64,000 nucleotides of DNA from positions 246,886 to 310,885 of the forward strand of contig JAJQGO010000013.1 of the NCBI GenBank assembly GCA_021200415.1, given 5' to 3'. Below the pieces are notes generated by a model. That model worked only from the letters and a program-made list of their open reading frames with translations, did no database searches and was not told the DNA's origin. The position numbers and the translations under genes were made by a program. The DNA comes from Ruminococcus sp. Its GTDB lineage: Bacteria > Bacillota > Clostridia > Oscillospirales > Ruminococcaceae. How positions within the stretch are numbered: position 1 is the first letter of the stretch; each line of letters begins with the position of its first letter. Shown piece by piece: positions 1 to 8,452 of the stretch.

Positions 1-43
1 TGCTGTTTTATAAGAAATTCACCATAAAGGACAGTGATTCATT

Positions 44-1516
44 ATGAAAGTAAACAAATTTTTAACCCTCGCAATTGCAGCAGCTCTTATAACCGGTACA
101 TATTCCTGCGGTCAGACCGACGTTCAGGACTCGGAGGACTCGTCTATTTCAGTAAATTCAGTAAGCGGAAATGATTCACTAAGCGAAATAAGCGATGATG
201 ATGAAGCTTCTGACGGCAGCTCCTCTAAAACAACAACCACTAAAACCACAACCACATCAACTGCAAAAAATTCTTCTGCATCTACCTCAACCGTTACAAC
301 CACCAAAAACAGCAGCAGCTCAAGCTCGAGTTCAGGCAGCTCGGGCAGCTCTTCCGGAAGCTCTTCTGATTCAGACAGCAGCAGTTCATCCTCGGGCGGA
401 AGCTCATCAGGCTCGTCAGGCGGAAACTCCTCGTCCTCATCAGACAGCAGCAGCTCTTCGGGAGGTTCATCAGGCAGCTCTTCTTCAAACAGCTCAGGCG
501 GCAGTTCATCATCTTCAGGCAGCAGCAATTCAAGCAGCTCAGGCAGCTCGTCCTCCTCATCCTCACAGGACAGCTCGTCCGATTCGACAGATGATACTGC
601 CAGCGAAGAAAAGGTTTACGCAGCTGAAATAGTTCTTGGCTCGTCACCTCAGATAACCGGCAGCAATGCAACTGCGGACGGTTCAAGAGTTGTCATTACG
701 GGCGGCGGAGATTATCTCGTGTCAGGCTCGGTTGACGATGGTCAGATTGAAATAAACACAACCGAAAAGGTTAAGCTTTATTTTAACGGCGTCAGCATCA
801 CAAATTACTCCGGCCCTGCAATTCAGGTTACGGACGCAAAGAGATTTATTCTCGTTCTCATGGAGGGAACAACCTCCTATCTTCAGGACGTAAACAAGGA
901 TTCTGTCAACGATGGCGTTATCTGCTCCAACGATACGGTTGAAATAAAGGGAAAAGGCTCTCTCAATATTGTGGCAGGAAATGCTCACGGAATCAGCTCT
1001 GACGACGATGTTGTAATTGAAAACGGAACGATCAATATTACCTCCGTCAAGTCGGGCATTATTGCAAATGACGACATAACCATAAATGCGGGAACGCTGT
1101 ATATTTACGGCGGCACAAACGGCATCAAGTCAAAGGGCACGCTTAATATCAACGGCGGATATACCGTTGTTTCCGGCGGCGCAAAGGAGGAGAAAAGCTC
1201 AATTTACGCTGTCAGCGATTTCATTTATACCGGCGGATATGTTTTCGCGGCAGGAAATACGGTAACAGCTCCCACACAGACTGCTTATCCCTATGTTGTC
1301 GCAGGCTTCAGCACCTCACAGGCGGCAGGCAGCACCGTTTCATTGCAGCTTGACGGATACGAAATGATTTCAATGGTTCCCCACAACAATTTTAAGTGCG
1401 TTATGATGCTTGCGCCTGATATTTCCATTGGCAGCTCCTTTGCCGTGGACGTTAACGGCAGCTGGTACGGCGACCTTGCAGTTACGGATTTGCAGAATGT
1501 ATTCACTTTATCTTAA
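44..1516 (+). CDS. Ser-rich carbohydrate-binding lipoprotein (DUF4353-like)
   Basis: A 490-residue exported protein. Residues 1-22 form a signal peptide ending in a lipobox-like TYSC, so it is probably anchored by a lipidated Cys22; the -3 position is Thr rather than Leu, so lipidation is only likely. Residues of about 60-190 are almost pure Ser/Gly/Asp/Thr and look like a long flexible surface spacer. The C-terminal 300 residues show repeated short beta-strand units with Asn, Gly and Asp turns, matching the Cthe_2159/DUF4353 family of beta-helical polysaccharide (polygalacturonate) binders. No catalytic motif is visible. AAAGGA lies upstream of the ATG with somewhat long spacing. It is probably monocistronic. 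Confidence 0.75.
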   Translation: MKVNKFLTLAIAAALITGTYSCGQTDVQDSEDSSISVNSVSGNDSLSEISDDDEASDGSSSKTTTTKTTTTSTAKNSSASTSTVTTTKNSSSSSSSSGSSGSSSGSSSDSDSSSSSSGGSSSGSSGGNSSSSSDSSSSSGGSSGSSSSNSSGGSSSSSGSSNSSSSGSSSSSSSQDSSSDSTDDTASEEKVYAAEIVLGSSPQITGSNATADGSRVVITGGGDYLVSGSVDDGQIEINTTEKVKLYFNGVSITNYSGPAIQVTDAKRFILVLMEGTTSYLQDVNKDSVNDGVICSNDTVEIKGKGSLNIVAGNAHGISSDDDVVIENGTINITSVKSGIIANDDITINAGTLYIYGGTNGIKSKGTLNINGGYTVVSGGAKEEKSSIYAVSDFIYTGGYVFAAGNTVTAPTQTAYPYVVAGFSTSQAAGSTVSLQLDGYEMISMVPHNNFKCVMMLAPDISIGSSFAVDVNGSWYGDLAVTDLQNVFTLS

Positions 1517-1565
1517 GGCAGCAAATATAATCAAACAAATTGTGTCCTAAGGATATGTTATTACT

Positions 1566-1592
1566 TGTTAACTAAAAATTAACAGAAGTTTT
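1566..1592 (+). terminator. Weak terminator after the lipoprotein gene
   Basis: TGTTAA and TTAACA (1566-1571 and 1579-1584) form a short AT-only stem followed by GAAGTTTTTT. The stem is weak, so termination would be inefficient. Confidence 0.3.
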
Positions 1593-1646
1593 TTAAAAAA
1601 ATCCCTCTATAATACACTATCTTTCAGTTTTGTATACTTTTGTTTA

Positions 1647-1675
1647 TTGCATTGTTCTGCTGTTTGCAATATAAT
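1647..1675 (+). promoter_or_regulatory. Sigma-A-like promoter of the candidate small RNA
   Basis: TTGCAT (1647-1652) and TATAAT (1670-1675) are separated by exactly 17 bases. It points into a 260-base stretch with no convincing start codon and ribosome binding site, which ends at a strong terminator at 1936. Confidence 0.6.
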
Positions 1676-1681
1676 ATGGGT

Positions 1682-1936
1682 AACAGATACGGAATTTAGT
1701 GTGCAATATCAAGTATCCTCCCCTCTCATGTGCTTGATAGTGAATATTAAATGCGCCTGTTTGCTGTAGATGGTTATATGTTTAATTTGTTAATTAGAAG
1801 CATTTTCCATTGTCTTTTCCTACTCATGAACGAGATTTGTTTTATTTTTAATAATCGTTTGCAGCATTGGTCTATAGTGCTGTGCGGCAATTGCCGTAAA
1901 GACCGAATTAGCATCCCGAATGGGATGCTTTTTTTC
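1682..1936 (+). ncRNA. Candidate small RNA with C-rich loop
   Basis: About 255 bases lie between a good promoter and an intrinsic terminator, with no convincing reading frame. Three hairpins are visible. The first has arms ATCAAG and CTTGAT (1708-1713, 1733-1738) and a 19-base loop containing CCTCCCCTCTC, which is complementary to Shine-Dalgarno-like GA-rich sequence. The second has arms GGTCT and AGACC (1869-1873, 1900-1904) enclosing the palindrome CGGCAATTGCCG. The third is the terminator. Exposed C-rich loops are typical of Gram-positive trans-acting sRNAs. I could not match it to 6S, SRP RNA, tmRNA or RNase P. It could instead be a leader, but the downstream gene has its own promoter past the terminator. 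Confidence 0.45.
1911..1936 (+). terminator. Intrinsic terminator of the candidate small RNA
   Basis: GCATCCC-GAAT-GGGATGC followed by a run of seven T. A compact, strong terminator just upstream of the rhh-clpB promoter. Confidence 0.8.
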
Positions 1937-1957
1937 GCCGAAAAAAATTTGCAAGGA

Positions 1958-1989
1958 AAATTATATAAACCCCTTGACAAATTATATAA
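1958..1989. promoter_or_regulatory. Two TTATATAA repeats, candidate RHH operator
   Basis: The 11-mer AAATTATATAA occurs twice, at 1958-1968 and 1979-1989, 21 bases apart (two helical turns). Each copy contains the palindrome TTATATAA; the second is inside the -35/-10 spacer. This fits a binding site for the ribbon-helix-helix protein encoded next (inference). No CIRCE or CtsR box was seen. Confidence 0.45.
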
Positions 1990-2001
1990 TTGTGATATAA
2001 T
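1974..2001 (+). promoter_or_regulatory. Promoter of the rhh-clpB operon
   Basis: Consensus TTGACA (1974-1979), a 16-base spacer, then consensus TATAAT (1996-2001). Both hexamers are perfect matches to sigma-A, so the operon probably depends on repression rather than activation for control. Confidence 0.8.
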
Positions 2002-2032
2002 ATTATTAGAAACAGCAAAGGAGGTTTGTAGG

Positions 2033-2680
2033 TTGAAGAAAAGTGTATATAGTCTGGTGCTTATGGACGATGTTATCAGAGCCGTCGATGAACAGGCATA
2101 CAAACTCGGCACAAGCCGATCTAATCTCATCAACCAGATTCTCGCGGAACACCTCTCCTGCGTTACACCTGAAATGCGTATGAGGGATATTTTCACCGCA
2201 ATCACAGATATGGTTAATGCGGATTTTCAGATTCAGCAGCGCCGCTCCGATTCGCTCATGACGCTGAGAACAGCCCTCGAATATAAGTACCGTCCCACAA
2301 TAAATTATAAGGTTGAGCTTGAACGCTCTCCTGCAAAATATCTCGGCACGCTTCGTGTGCAGATACGCAGTCAGAGTGTCTCGCTTATCAACCTGTTCAA
2401 CAGCTTTTTCTCGTATTGGATAAGCCTTGAAGCGGAAACGCTCAGGCAGCTGTCTATGGATGATTATTATGATTATGAGCTATCCTCCGGCAGCTTTACA
2501 AGAAGTCTTATAAATACCGGTACACTTTCGGACGAGGAAACGGGTGAGCTGATTTACGCCTATATCATGTTTCTCGATAAGACTGTCAAGCTCTTTTTCT
2601 CCGCGCCCAATTCCTTTTCTCAGGCTGAACCGGAGATAAGAAGCGAATATAAACATTTACTTGAACAAAAAATAATATAG
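2033..2680 (+). CDS. Ribbon-helix-helix regulator-like protein upstream of clpB
   Basis: A 215-residue protein starting at TTG 2033, chosen because AAAGGAGG stands just upstream. The reading frame is open further upstream, but that part crosses a terminator and the promoter. Residues 1-45 read like a ribbon-helix-helix DNA-binding fold: a short basic strand, then two helices with RAVDEQAYKLGTSRSNLINQ. The remaining 165 residues are not recognised; they are helical and rich in aromatic and charged residues. The gene ends 12 bases before clpB with a shared promoter, so it is probably co-transcribed. It may be a local regulator of clpB or a partner protein; the regulatory role is inferred from position only. 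Confidence 0.6.
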   Translation: MKKSVYSLVLMDDVIRAVDEQAYKLGTSRSNLINQILAEHLSCVTPEMRMRDIFTAITDMVNADFQIQQRRSDSLMTLRTALEYKYRPTINYKVELERSPAKYLGTLRVQIRSQSVSLINLFNSFFSYWISLEAETLRQLSMDDYYDYELSSGSFTRSLINTGTLSDEETGELIYAYIMFLDKTVKLFFSAPNSFSQAEPEIRSEYKHLLEQKII

Positions 2681-2692
2681 GAGGTTTTATTT

Positions 2693-5287
2693 ATGAATGC
2701 TGAAAAATTAACACAGAAATCCGTTGAAGCCGTAAGAAAGGCACAGGATATTGCCGTTGCGCAGAGCAACAATCTTATTGAACCAATTCATATGCTCGCA
2801 GGTCTTGTTAAGCAGGAGAACGGTCTTATTCCCCAGCTGCTGAAAAAGATGGACATCGACGCCGATGCATTTGAATCGGATTGCGACAAAAAAATCAACG
2901 CTCTCCCTAAAATTACCGGAAGCGGCAGAAGCAGCAATATCGGAATTTCCGCTGATACCGACCGCATTTTCATCGAAGCCGAAAAAATCGCTTCAAATAT
3001 GAAGGACGAGTTCATTTCAGTTGAGCATATTATGCTCGCTCTCATCGAATCAAGAAATAGGGACGTAAATCAGCTGTTCAGCTCGTTTGGCGTTACAAAG
3101 GATAAGTTCCTGAACGCTCTTAAATCCGTCAGAGGCAATACACGCGTAACATCTGAAAATCCCGAGGATACCTATGATGTCCTCGCTAAATACGGTCAGG
3201 AGCTTGTAGGACTTGCACGTCAGAATAAGCTTGATCCCGTTATAGGACGTGACAGCGAAATAAGAAACGTAATTCGTATTCTTTCACGTAAAACTAAAAA
3301 TAACCCCGTTCTTATCGGCGAACCCGGCGTGGGCAAAACGGCTATTGCGGAGGGACTTGCGCAGCGTATTGTCGCAGGCGATGTGCCCGATAACCTGAAG
3401 GACAGAAAGGTATTTTCACTTGATATGGGTGCGCTTGTTGCAGGCGCTAAGTACCGCGGCGAATTTGAGGAGCGTCTGAAGGCCGTGCTGAATGAAATAA
3501 AAAACAGCAACGGAAATATCCTCCTCTTTATTGATGAGCTGCACACTATCGTCGGCGCAGGAAAAACTGACGGCGCTATGGATGCGGGAAATATTCTCAA
3601 GCCAATGCTGGCAAGGGGCGAGCTGCACTGTATCGGCGCAACTACACTCAACGAGTACAGACAATACATCGAAAAAGACCCTGCCCTTGAACGCCGTTTT
3701 CAGCCTGTTATGGTGGACGAACCGTCCGTTGAGGATACTATATCCATACTTCGCGGACTGAAGGAGCGATACGAGGTTTTCCACGGAGTTAAAATTAACG
3801 ATAACGCCCTTATTTCCGCAGCTACTCTCTCCAACAGGTATATCACCGACCGCTTTCTTCCGGATAAGGCTATCGACCTTGTTGATGAAGCCTGCGCTAC
3901 CATCAAGACGGAAATGGACTCAATGCCAACTGAGCTTGATGTGATTTCACGCAAAATCGTTCAGCTTGAAATCGAAGAGGCAGCACTCAAAAAGGAAAGC
4001 GATAACATCTCGCAGGAACATCTTGAAGAGATTCAGAAAGAGCTTGCGGAGCTGCGTTCGAAGTTCAATGAGATGAAGGCAAAATGGGAAAATGAAAAAA
4101 CCGATATTACTGCCGTTCAGAAGCTCCGTGAGGAAATCGAATCCGTGGGCGGTGAAATTGAAAAGGCTGAGCGTGAATACGACCTGAATAAAGCTGCCGA
4201 ATTGAAATACGGTAAGCTGCCGCAGCTTCAGAAGCAGCTTGAGGAGCTTGAACAAAAGGCTGAGCATGACGTTGAAAACGGAAAGCTCCTGCGTGATAAG
4301 GTTACGGAGGATGAAATTGCCGAAATTGTCTGCCGCTGGACTGGTATTCCTGTTTCAAAGCTCATGGAGGGCGAAAAGGAAAAAATTCTCGGTCTGGAAA
4401 ATCTCCTCCACAAACGTGTTATCGGTCAGGACGAAGCCGTTACAAAGGTAAGCGAAGCAATTCTCCGTTCACGTGCGGGCATTCAGTCCCCCGACAGACC
4501 CATAGGCTCGTTCCTCTTCCTCGGCCCTACAGGTGTCGGCAAAACAGAGCTTGCAAAGGCACTTTCGGAGATTCTCTTTGACGATGAGAGAAATATCATT
4601 CGTATTGATATGAGTGAATATATGGAGAAATTCAGCGTCAGCAGACTCATTGGAGCGCCTCCCGGATATGTGGGATACGATGAGGGCGGTCAGCTGACTG
4701 AAGCTGTCAGAAGAAAGCCCTACTCGGTTATTCTGTTTGATGAAATTGAAAAGGCTCACCCTGATGTGTTCAACATTCTTCTTCAGGTTCTGGACGATGG
4801 CAGAATTACTGATTCACAGGGACGCACGGTCGATTTCAAAAACACAATCATTATCCTCACATCAAACCTCGGCTCACCGTATATTCTCGATGGAATTGAC
4901 GCAAACGGCGAAATTACAGATGACGCCCGCAGCAAGGTTGACGCGCTCTTAAAGCAGCAGTTCCGTCCGGAATTTCTCAACCGTCTTGATGAGATAATTT
5001 TCTTTAAGCCGCTGGCTAAAACTGAAATTATCAGTATCGTTGACCTTATGCTTAACGATTTGCAGAAACGCCTTGACGATAAGCACATTAAAATCAATGT
5101 TTCCGACAGCGCAAAGGAATACATCGTTGACTGCGGCTACGACCCGAACTTCGGTGCGCGTCCGCTGAAAAGATTTATACAGCGCAGCGTTGAAACTCTT
5201 GCGGCAAAGAGAATAATCGAATGCAATCTCTCCGCAGGCGACACCATTGACATCACCTATGAAAACGGCGTATTATCGGCTGATTAA
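2693..5287 (+). CDS. clpB: ATP-dependent disaggregase ClpB
   Basis: An 864-residue Hsp100 protein of normal ClpB length. It dissolves protein aggregates together with DnaK in the cytoplasm by threading polypeptides through a hexamer. Domains in order: Clp N domain (about 1-145), first AAA+ module with GEPGVGKT near residue 209 and Walker B LFIDELHT, a Lys/Glu-rich coiled coil M domain (about 400-525) that separates ClpB from ClpC or ClpA, second AAA+ module with GPTGVGKT near residue 611 and LFDEIEKA, and a C-terminal D2-small domain. A TAGGAGG site precedes the ATG. It is the second gene after the RHH protein. There is no IGF/L loop for ClpP that I can see. Confidence 0.95.
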   Translation: MNAEKLTQKSVEAVRKAQDIAVAQSNNLIEPIHMLAGLVKQENGLIPQLLKKMDIDADAFESDCDKKINALPKITGSGRSSNIGISADTDRIFIEAEKIASNMKDEFISVEHIMLALIESRNRDVNQLFSSFGVTKDKFLNALKSVRGNTRVTSENPEDTYDVLAKYGQELVGLARQNKLDPVIGRDSEIRNVIRILSRKTKNNPVLIGEPGVGKTAIAEGLAQRIVAGDVPDNLKDRKVFSLDMGALVAGAKYRGEFEERLKAVLNEIKNSNGNILLFIDELHTIVGAGKTDGAMDAGNILKPMLARGELHCIGATTLNEYRQYIEKDPALERRFQPVMVDEPSVEDTISILRGLKERYEVFHGVKINDNALISAATLSNRYITDRFLPDKAIDLVDEACATIKTEMDSMPTELDVISRKIVQLEIEEAALKKESDNISQEHLEEIQKELAELRSKFNEMKAKWENEKTDITAVQKLREEIESVGGEIEKAEREYDLNKAAELKYGKLPQLQKQLEELEQKAEHDVENGKLLRDKVTEDEIAEIVCRWTGIPVSKLMEGEKEKILGLENLLHKRVIGQDEAVTKVSEAILRSRAGIQSPDRPIGSFLFLGPTGVGKTELAKALSEILFDDERNIIRIDMSEYMEKFSVSRLIGAPPGYVGYDEGGQLTEAVRRKPYSVILFDEIEKAHPDVFNILLQVLDDGRITDSQGRTVDFKNTIIILTSNLGSPYILDGIDANGEITDDARSKVDALLKQQFRPEFLNRLDEIIFFKPLAKTEIISIVDLMLNDLQKRLDDKHIKINVSDSAKEYIVDCGYDPNFGARPLKRFIQRSVETLAAKRIIECNLSAGDTIDITYENGVLSAD

Positions 5288-5370
5288 GACGATTTTATTA
5301 GAGATTTTCAATAAAAAAATACCTCCCTGCAAGGCTATATCAGTTGAAATGTCATTTTTTTATTTATTTC

Positions 5371-5399
5371 TTGACAAAATTACCTCAAAGGTATATAAT
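5371..5399 (+). promoter_or_regulatory. Promoter of the DUF6465 gene
   Basis: Perfect TTGACA (5371-5376), 17-base spacer, perfect TATAAT (5394-5399). It predicts a leader of about 160 bases before the ATG at 5568. Confidence 0.8.
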
Positions 5400-5405
5400 T
5401 CAAGT

Positions 5406-5567
5406 ATGGTAATATTATTGGCGGATATAAAAACGTCATAATATCCTGCCAAAAAGGCAGAATATGGCATTTATTCCCAAACAAGAAATAATTGTTCCGG
5501 CATTTATGTTCGGACAAGCTATTTAGGCAAGATACTCTAAAAAAATAATTTTATCGGAGGTATTATC
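5406..5567 (+). promoter_or_regulatory. Structured 5' leader of the DUF6465 gene
   Basis: The untranslated leader can form GGATAT/ATATCC (5423-5428, 5441-5446), CTGCC-AAAAA-GGCAG (5446-5460) and TTGT(T)CCG/CGGACAA (5492-5499, 5511-5517). The first two share a base and are therefore competing or coaxial. No internal terminator is apparent, so control, if any, would be on stability or translation. Not assignable to a known riboswitch. Confidence 0.4.
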
Positions 5568-5897
5568 ATGGCAATTAAAAAAACTGAGGCCGATGCAGCT
5601 ATAGAAGCTGCTGCAAAGGAAGTAAAGGATGAAGCTGTAAAGAAGGCTCCCGCAAAGAGAACAACAGCTGCTAAGAAAACAACAACCACTAAGAGATCAA
5701 CAGCTGCTAAAAAGACTGCTGAGAATATTGTCATTCAGCAGGGCGGCGCTGAAATCAGCACAGCTGAGCTTGTTGAAAAGGCAAAGGCTGAATCAGGAGT
5801 TAAGGCTCCCAAGTCAGTAAACATCTATGTTAAGCCTGAAGAAAACATGGTTTACTATGTTGTTGACGACGAAAAGGGCAGCTTCTCACTCTGCTGA
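5568..5897 (+). CDS. DUF6465 family protein with Lys/Ala-rich N-terminus
   Basis: A 109-residue protein. Residues 1-55 are rich in Ala, Lys and Thr with repeats such as AAKKTTTTKRSTAAKK, resembling the tails of histone H1-like proteins. Residues of about 56-109 form a compact acidic domain ending EEN-MVYYVVDDEKGSF-SLC, which I recognise as the DUF6465 family of Clostridia; its function is unknown. The start has TCGGAGG upstream. A perfect sigma-A promoter and strong terminator suggest high, monocistronic expression. Nucleic acid binding by the basic tail is a guess from composition. Confidence 0.75.
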   Translation: MAIKKTEADAAIEAAAKEVKDEAVKKAPAKRTTAAKKTTTTKRSTAAKKTAENIVIQQGGAEISTAELVEKAKAESGVKAPKSVNIYVKPEENMVYYVVDDEKGSFSLC

Positions 5898-5918
5898 AAT
5901 CTATATCCGAACGATTAC

Positions 5919-5951
5919 AAAAATCCCCTTTAATGCAAAGGGGATTTTTTG
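5919..5951 (+). terminator. Terminator of the DUF6465 gene
   Basis: AAAATCCCCTTT (5920-5931) and AAAGGGGATTTT (5937-5948) with a five-base loop and trailing T run. Confidence 0.85.
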
Positions 5952-5958
5952 TATACGA

Positions 5959-5990
5959 AAACGCTCCTGAATTTCAGGAGCGTTTATTCT
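5959..5990. terminator. Bidirectional hairpin between convergent genes
   Basis: Perfect 12-base arms AAACGCTCCTGA (5959-5970) and TCAGGAGCGTTT (5974-5985), T-rich on both exits. It ends the GH31 gene on the minus strand and backs up the preceding plus-strand terminator. Confidence 0.75.
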
Positions 5991-5993
5991 TAT

Positions 5994-8309
5994 TTATTTG
6001 TTTATTACAATATTGAGTCCCTGTGAGCTTTCAGCAGTGAATGGCTTATCAGTTCCCGAAACGGTTACTGTTATTGTATCTCCGCTGCGTACTGCCTTTA
6101 CTGACGCAACAAGCACTGCGTCCTTGTCATATACCTCGCATTCAGCTGTTTTGCCGTCCTCAAGTCCATAGATAACAAGCTTCATGCCGTCAGCGTAGTC
6201 ATATTCAACTGTCTTTTCAAAGTTTCCGAAAGCTATAATCGAATTCGGCTTTGCGTACAATGGCATTCCAAAGTAATCGTACTTCTTTGTATACCAGCTT
6301 CCGCCCTCAAGCTGCTCGCCTGTCTGTATGTCAGTCCAAGTGCCGCATTTCGGCAGATAGAAGCTGCACACGCCGTCCTCGCTGAATACGGGAGCTACAA
6401 GGAGGCTGTCGCCAAGCATATACTGCGTATCCACTGTAAGAGCAGATCTGTCATAGGAATAATCCACAACCATTGCTCTCATCATAGGAACACCCGTCTT
6501 ATGCGTCTTAACTGCATTTGCAAAAAGATACGGCATAAGTCTGCCCTTCAGCTTTACAAAGTGACGTGCGACATCACAGCTCTCCTCGTCAAAATTCCAC
6601 GGAACACGATATGACGAGCTGCCATGATAACGTGAATGTGTTGACATAAGACCGAATGCAGTCCATCTCTTATAGAGGTCAGGAGTACCTGTTGCCTCGA
6701 ATCCGGAAATATCGTGAGAGAAGAATCCGAATCCCGACAGGCAAAGTGAAAGTCCGCCGCGGATTGTTTCCCACATTGAATCATAGTTCGAGAAGCAGTC
6801 GCCGCCCCAATGTACAGGGAACTGCTGTCCGCCTGCTGTTGCGGAACGCGCAAAAAGGCAGGCATTATTCATTCCCTTAGCCTCCTGAAGAGCCTCAAAG
6901 ACAGTCTTGTTGTAGAGGTAGGTGTAGTAATTATGCATCTTGTACGGGTCGGAGCCGTCATAATAAACCACGTCTGTGGGGATTCTCTCGCCGAAATCCG
7001 TTTTGATAGCATCAACGCCCAATGCGGCAAGCTCCTTGATTTTTCCCGCAAACCATTTGCGTGCCTCGGGATTGGTGAAATCTATAATCGCAAGTCCCGG
7101 CTGCCACAGGTCGCACTGGAATATAGAGCCGTCCTTTTTCTTGATAAAATATCCCTTTTCGGCGCAGTCCTTGAATATGGGAGCGCGCTGACTCACGTAG
7201 GAATTGATCCATACGCATATTTTAAGTCCTCTTTCCTTAAGACGGGTGATAAGTCCCTTCGGGTCGGGGAACATACGGTTATCCCATTCAAAGCTGCACC
7301 ACTGGAATTCCTTCATCCAGAAGCAGTCGAAGTGGAATACCTCAAGAGGAATATCACGTCTCTCCATTTCATCAATAAAGGACGTAACAGTTGCCTCGTC
7401 ATAATTTGTTGTAAATGAGGTCGAAAGCCAGAGTCCGAATGTATATGCAGGAGGAAGCGCAGGCTTGCCTGTAAGATTTGTATAATTTGAAAGCACGTCC
7501 GCAACGGAATTTCCGCCGAAAATAAAATATTCCAGATGCTGACCCTGTACCATGAACGCAACCTTTGAAACAGTTTCGCTTGCAACCTCAAATGTAACCT
7601 TTTCGGGATGATTTACAAACACACCGTAATTGCGTGACGATACGTAAAAAGGAATTGATTTATAGCTCTGCTCGGAGCACGTTCCTCCGTCGTTATTCCA
7701 TACCTCTACAGTCTGACCGTTCTTTACAAATGTGGAGAACTTCTCGCCGAAGCCGTAAATGTACTCGCCGACTGAGATATTCAGCATTTCTCTGATAAAT
7801 GTGTTATCATCACTTTCCGAATCCGCATAGAAACGTGAACCGCTTTTTCCTGCTATTCTCTTTTCAGTCTGCCACTCGTCCTCTTCAATGAGAGATGTTG
7901 TTCTCCAGCCCTCCTTGGTGAGAAGCTTGTCCTCGTACCAGTAGGATATGTCCCATGCTCCGCCCTGCTGACCGACCTTTACCATAGTCTTGCCGGAAAT
8001 AAGCTCATATCCGTTTTCTGTTTTGTTTACAACCGGCTTGAAGCCCTCGTCCTCATAGAGAGTGAAGGCAGGACCGTTCTGTACTGCTCCCTGAAAATGG
8101 TCGATTGTAACCTTGATGCTGTTTTCAAGAGTTGATGTGAATTTCACCGTGAACATAGGACCTGCAAGAGTCATACCCCTGTTCCCGATCCACTGATTTG
8201 TCGCATATACGGTAATCGAGCTGTCGTCAGCTTCAATTTCGTACATCTGCGTTGCGTAGTTAATGCTGTAGCCCGGCTTGTTGAGCCAGAATCCGTCAGA
8301 AAATTTCAT
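5994..8309 (-). CDS. yicI: GH31 alpha-xylosidase (YicI-like)
   Basis: A 771-residue cytoplasmic enzyme without signal peptide, matching YicI length. It removes alpha-1,6-linked xylose from xyloglucan oligosaccharides. An N-terminal beta-sandwich and GH31 N domain (about 1-270) precede the TIM barrel with the nucleophile motif KTDFGERIP at Asp438, and the acid/base region WGGDCFSNYDSM near residue 500. The KTDFGER signature is the alpha-xylosidase subgroup form rather than the alpha-glucosidase WNDMNE form. The C-terminus holds two beta domains. It is divergent from an AraC-type regulator across 143 bases with a dyad, so it is likely controlled by that protein. Intracellular location implies uptake of oligosaccharides, but no transporter is in the window. 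Confidence 0.9.
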   Translation of the reverse strand: MKFSDGFWLNKPGYSINYATQMYEIEADDSSITVYATNQWIGNRGMTLAGPMFTVKFTSTLENSIKVTIDHFQGAVQNGPAFTLYEDEGFKPVVNKTENGYELISGKTMVKVGQQGGAWDISYWYEDKLLTKEGWRTTSLIEEDEWQTEKRIAGKSGSRFYADSESDDNTFIREMLNISVGEYIYGFGEKFSTFVKNGQTVEVWNNDGGTCSEQSYKSIPFYVSSRNYGVFVNHPEKVTFEVASETVSKVAFMVQGQHLEYFIFGGNSVADVLSNYTNLTGKPALPPAYTFGLWLSTSFTTNYDEATVTSFIDEMERRDIPLEVFHFDCFWMKEFQWCSFEWDNRMFPDPKGLITRLKERGLKICVWINSYVSQRAPIFKDCAEKGYFIKKKDGSIFQCDLWQPGLAIIDFTNPEARKWFAGKIKELAALGVDAIKTDFGERIPTDVVYYDGSDPYKMHNYYTYLYNKTVFEALQEAKGMNNACLFARSATAGGQQFPVHWGGDCFSNYDSMWETIRGGLSLCLSGFGFFSHDISGFEATGTPDLYKRWTAFGLMSTHSRYHGSSSYRVPWNFDEESCDVARHFVKLKGRLMPYLFANAVKTHKTGVPMMRAMVVDYSYDRSALTVDTQYMLGDSLLVAPVFSEDGVCSFYLPKCGTWTDIQTGEQLEGGSWYTKKYDYFGMPLYAKPNSIIAFGNFEKTVEYDYADGMKLVIYGLEDGKTAECEVYDKDAVLVASVKAVRSGDTITVTVSGTDKPFTAESSQGLNIVINK

Positions 8310-8340
8310 AAAAATTTACCCCTTTTTTCATTATTTGGAC

Positions 8341-8369
8341 TTGACGCTTCCGTTGTCATCAGCTATAAT
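8341..8369 (+). promoter_or_regulatory. Promoter of the AraC regulator next to GH31
   Basis: TTGACG (8341-8346), 17-base spacer, TATAAT (8364-8369), oriented to the araC-like gene at 8453. Confidence 0.65.
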
Positions 8370-8382
8370 AATAACAGCAATT

Positions 8383-8408
8383 CACATATTTTTCTATCAT
8401 AATATGTG
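8383..8408. promoter_or_regulatory. Operator-like dyad between GH31 and AraC genes
   Basis: Perfect inverted repeat CACATATT (8383-8390) and AATATGTG (8401-8408) with a 10-base centre. It lies just downstream of the araC -10 box and upstream of the GH31 gene, so a bound protein could affect both directions. Confidence 0.5.
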
Positions 8409-8452
8409 CAGAAATTATAAAAATCCTCCCGAACAATTGAGGTGAATCTACA

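Noticed and set aside
124..528. Antisense open frame in the Ser-rich region
   Set aside because: It results from the low-complexity Ser/Gly coding; the protein is Glu/Leu repeat with no ribosome site.
1751..2032. Long N-terminal extension of the RHH protein frame
   Set aside because: It would run through a strong terminator and the operon promoter; the TTG at 2033 has AAAGGAGG.
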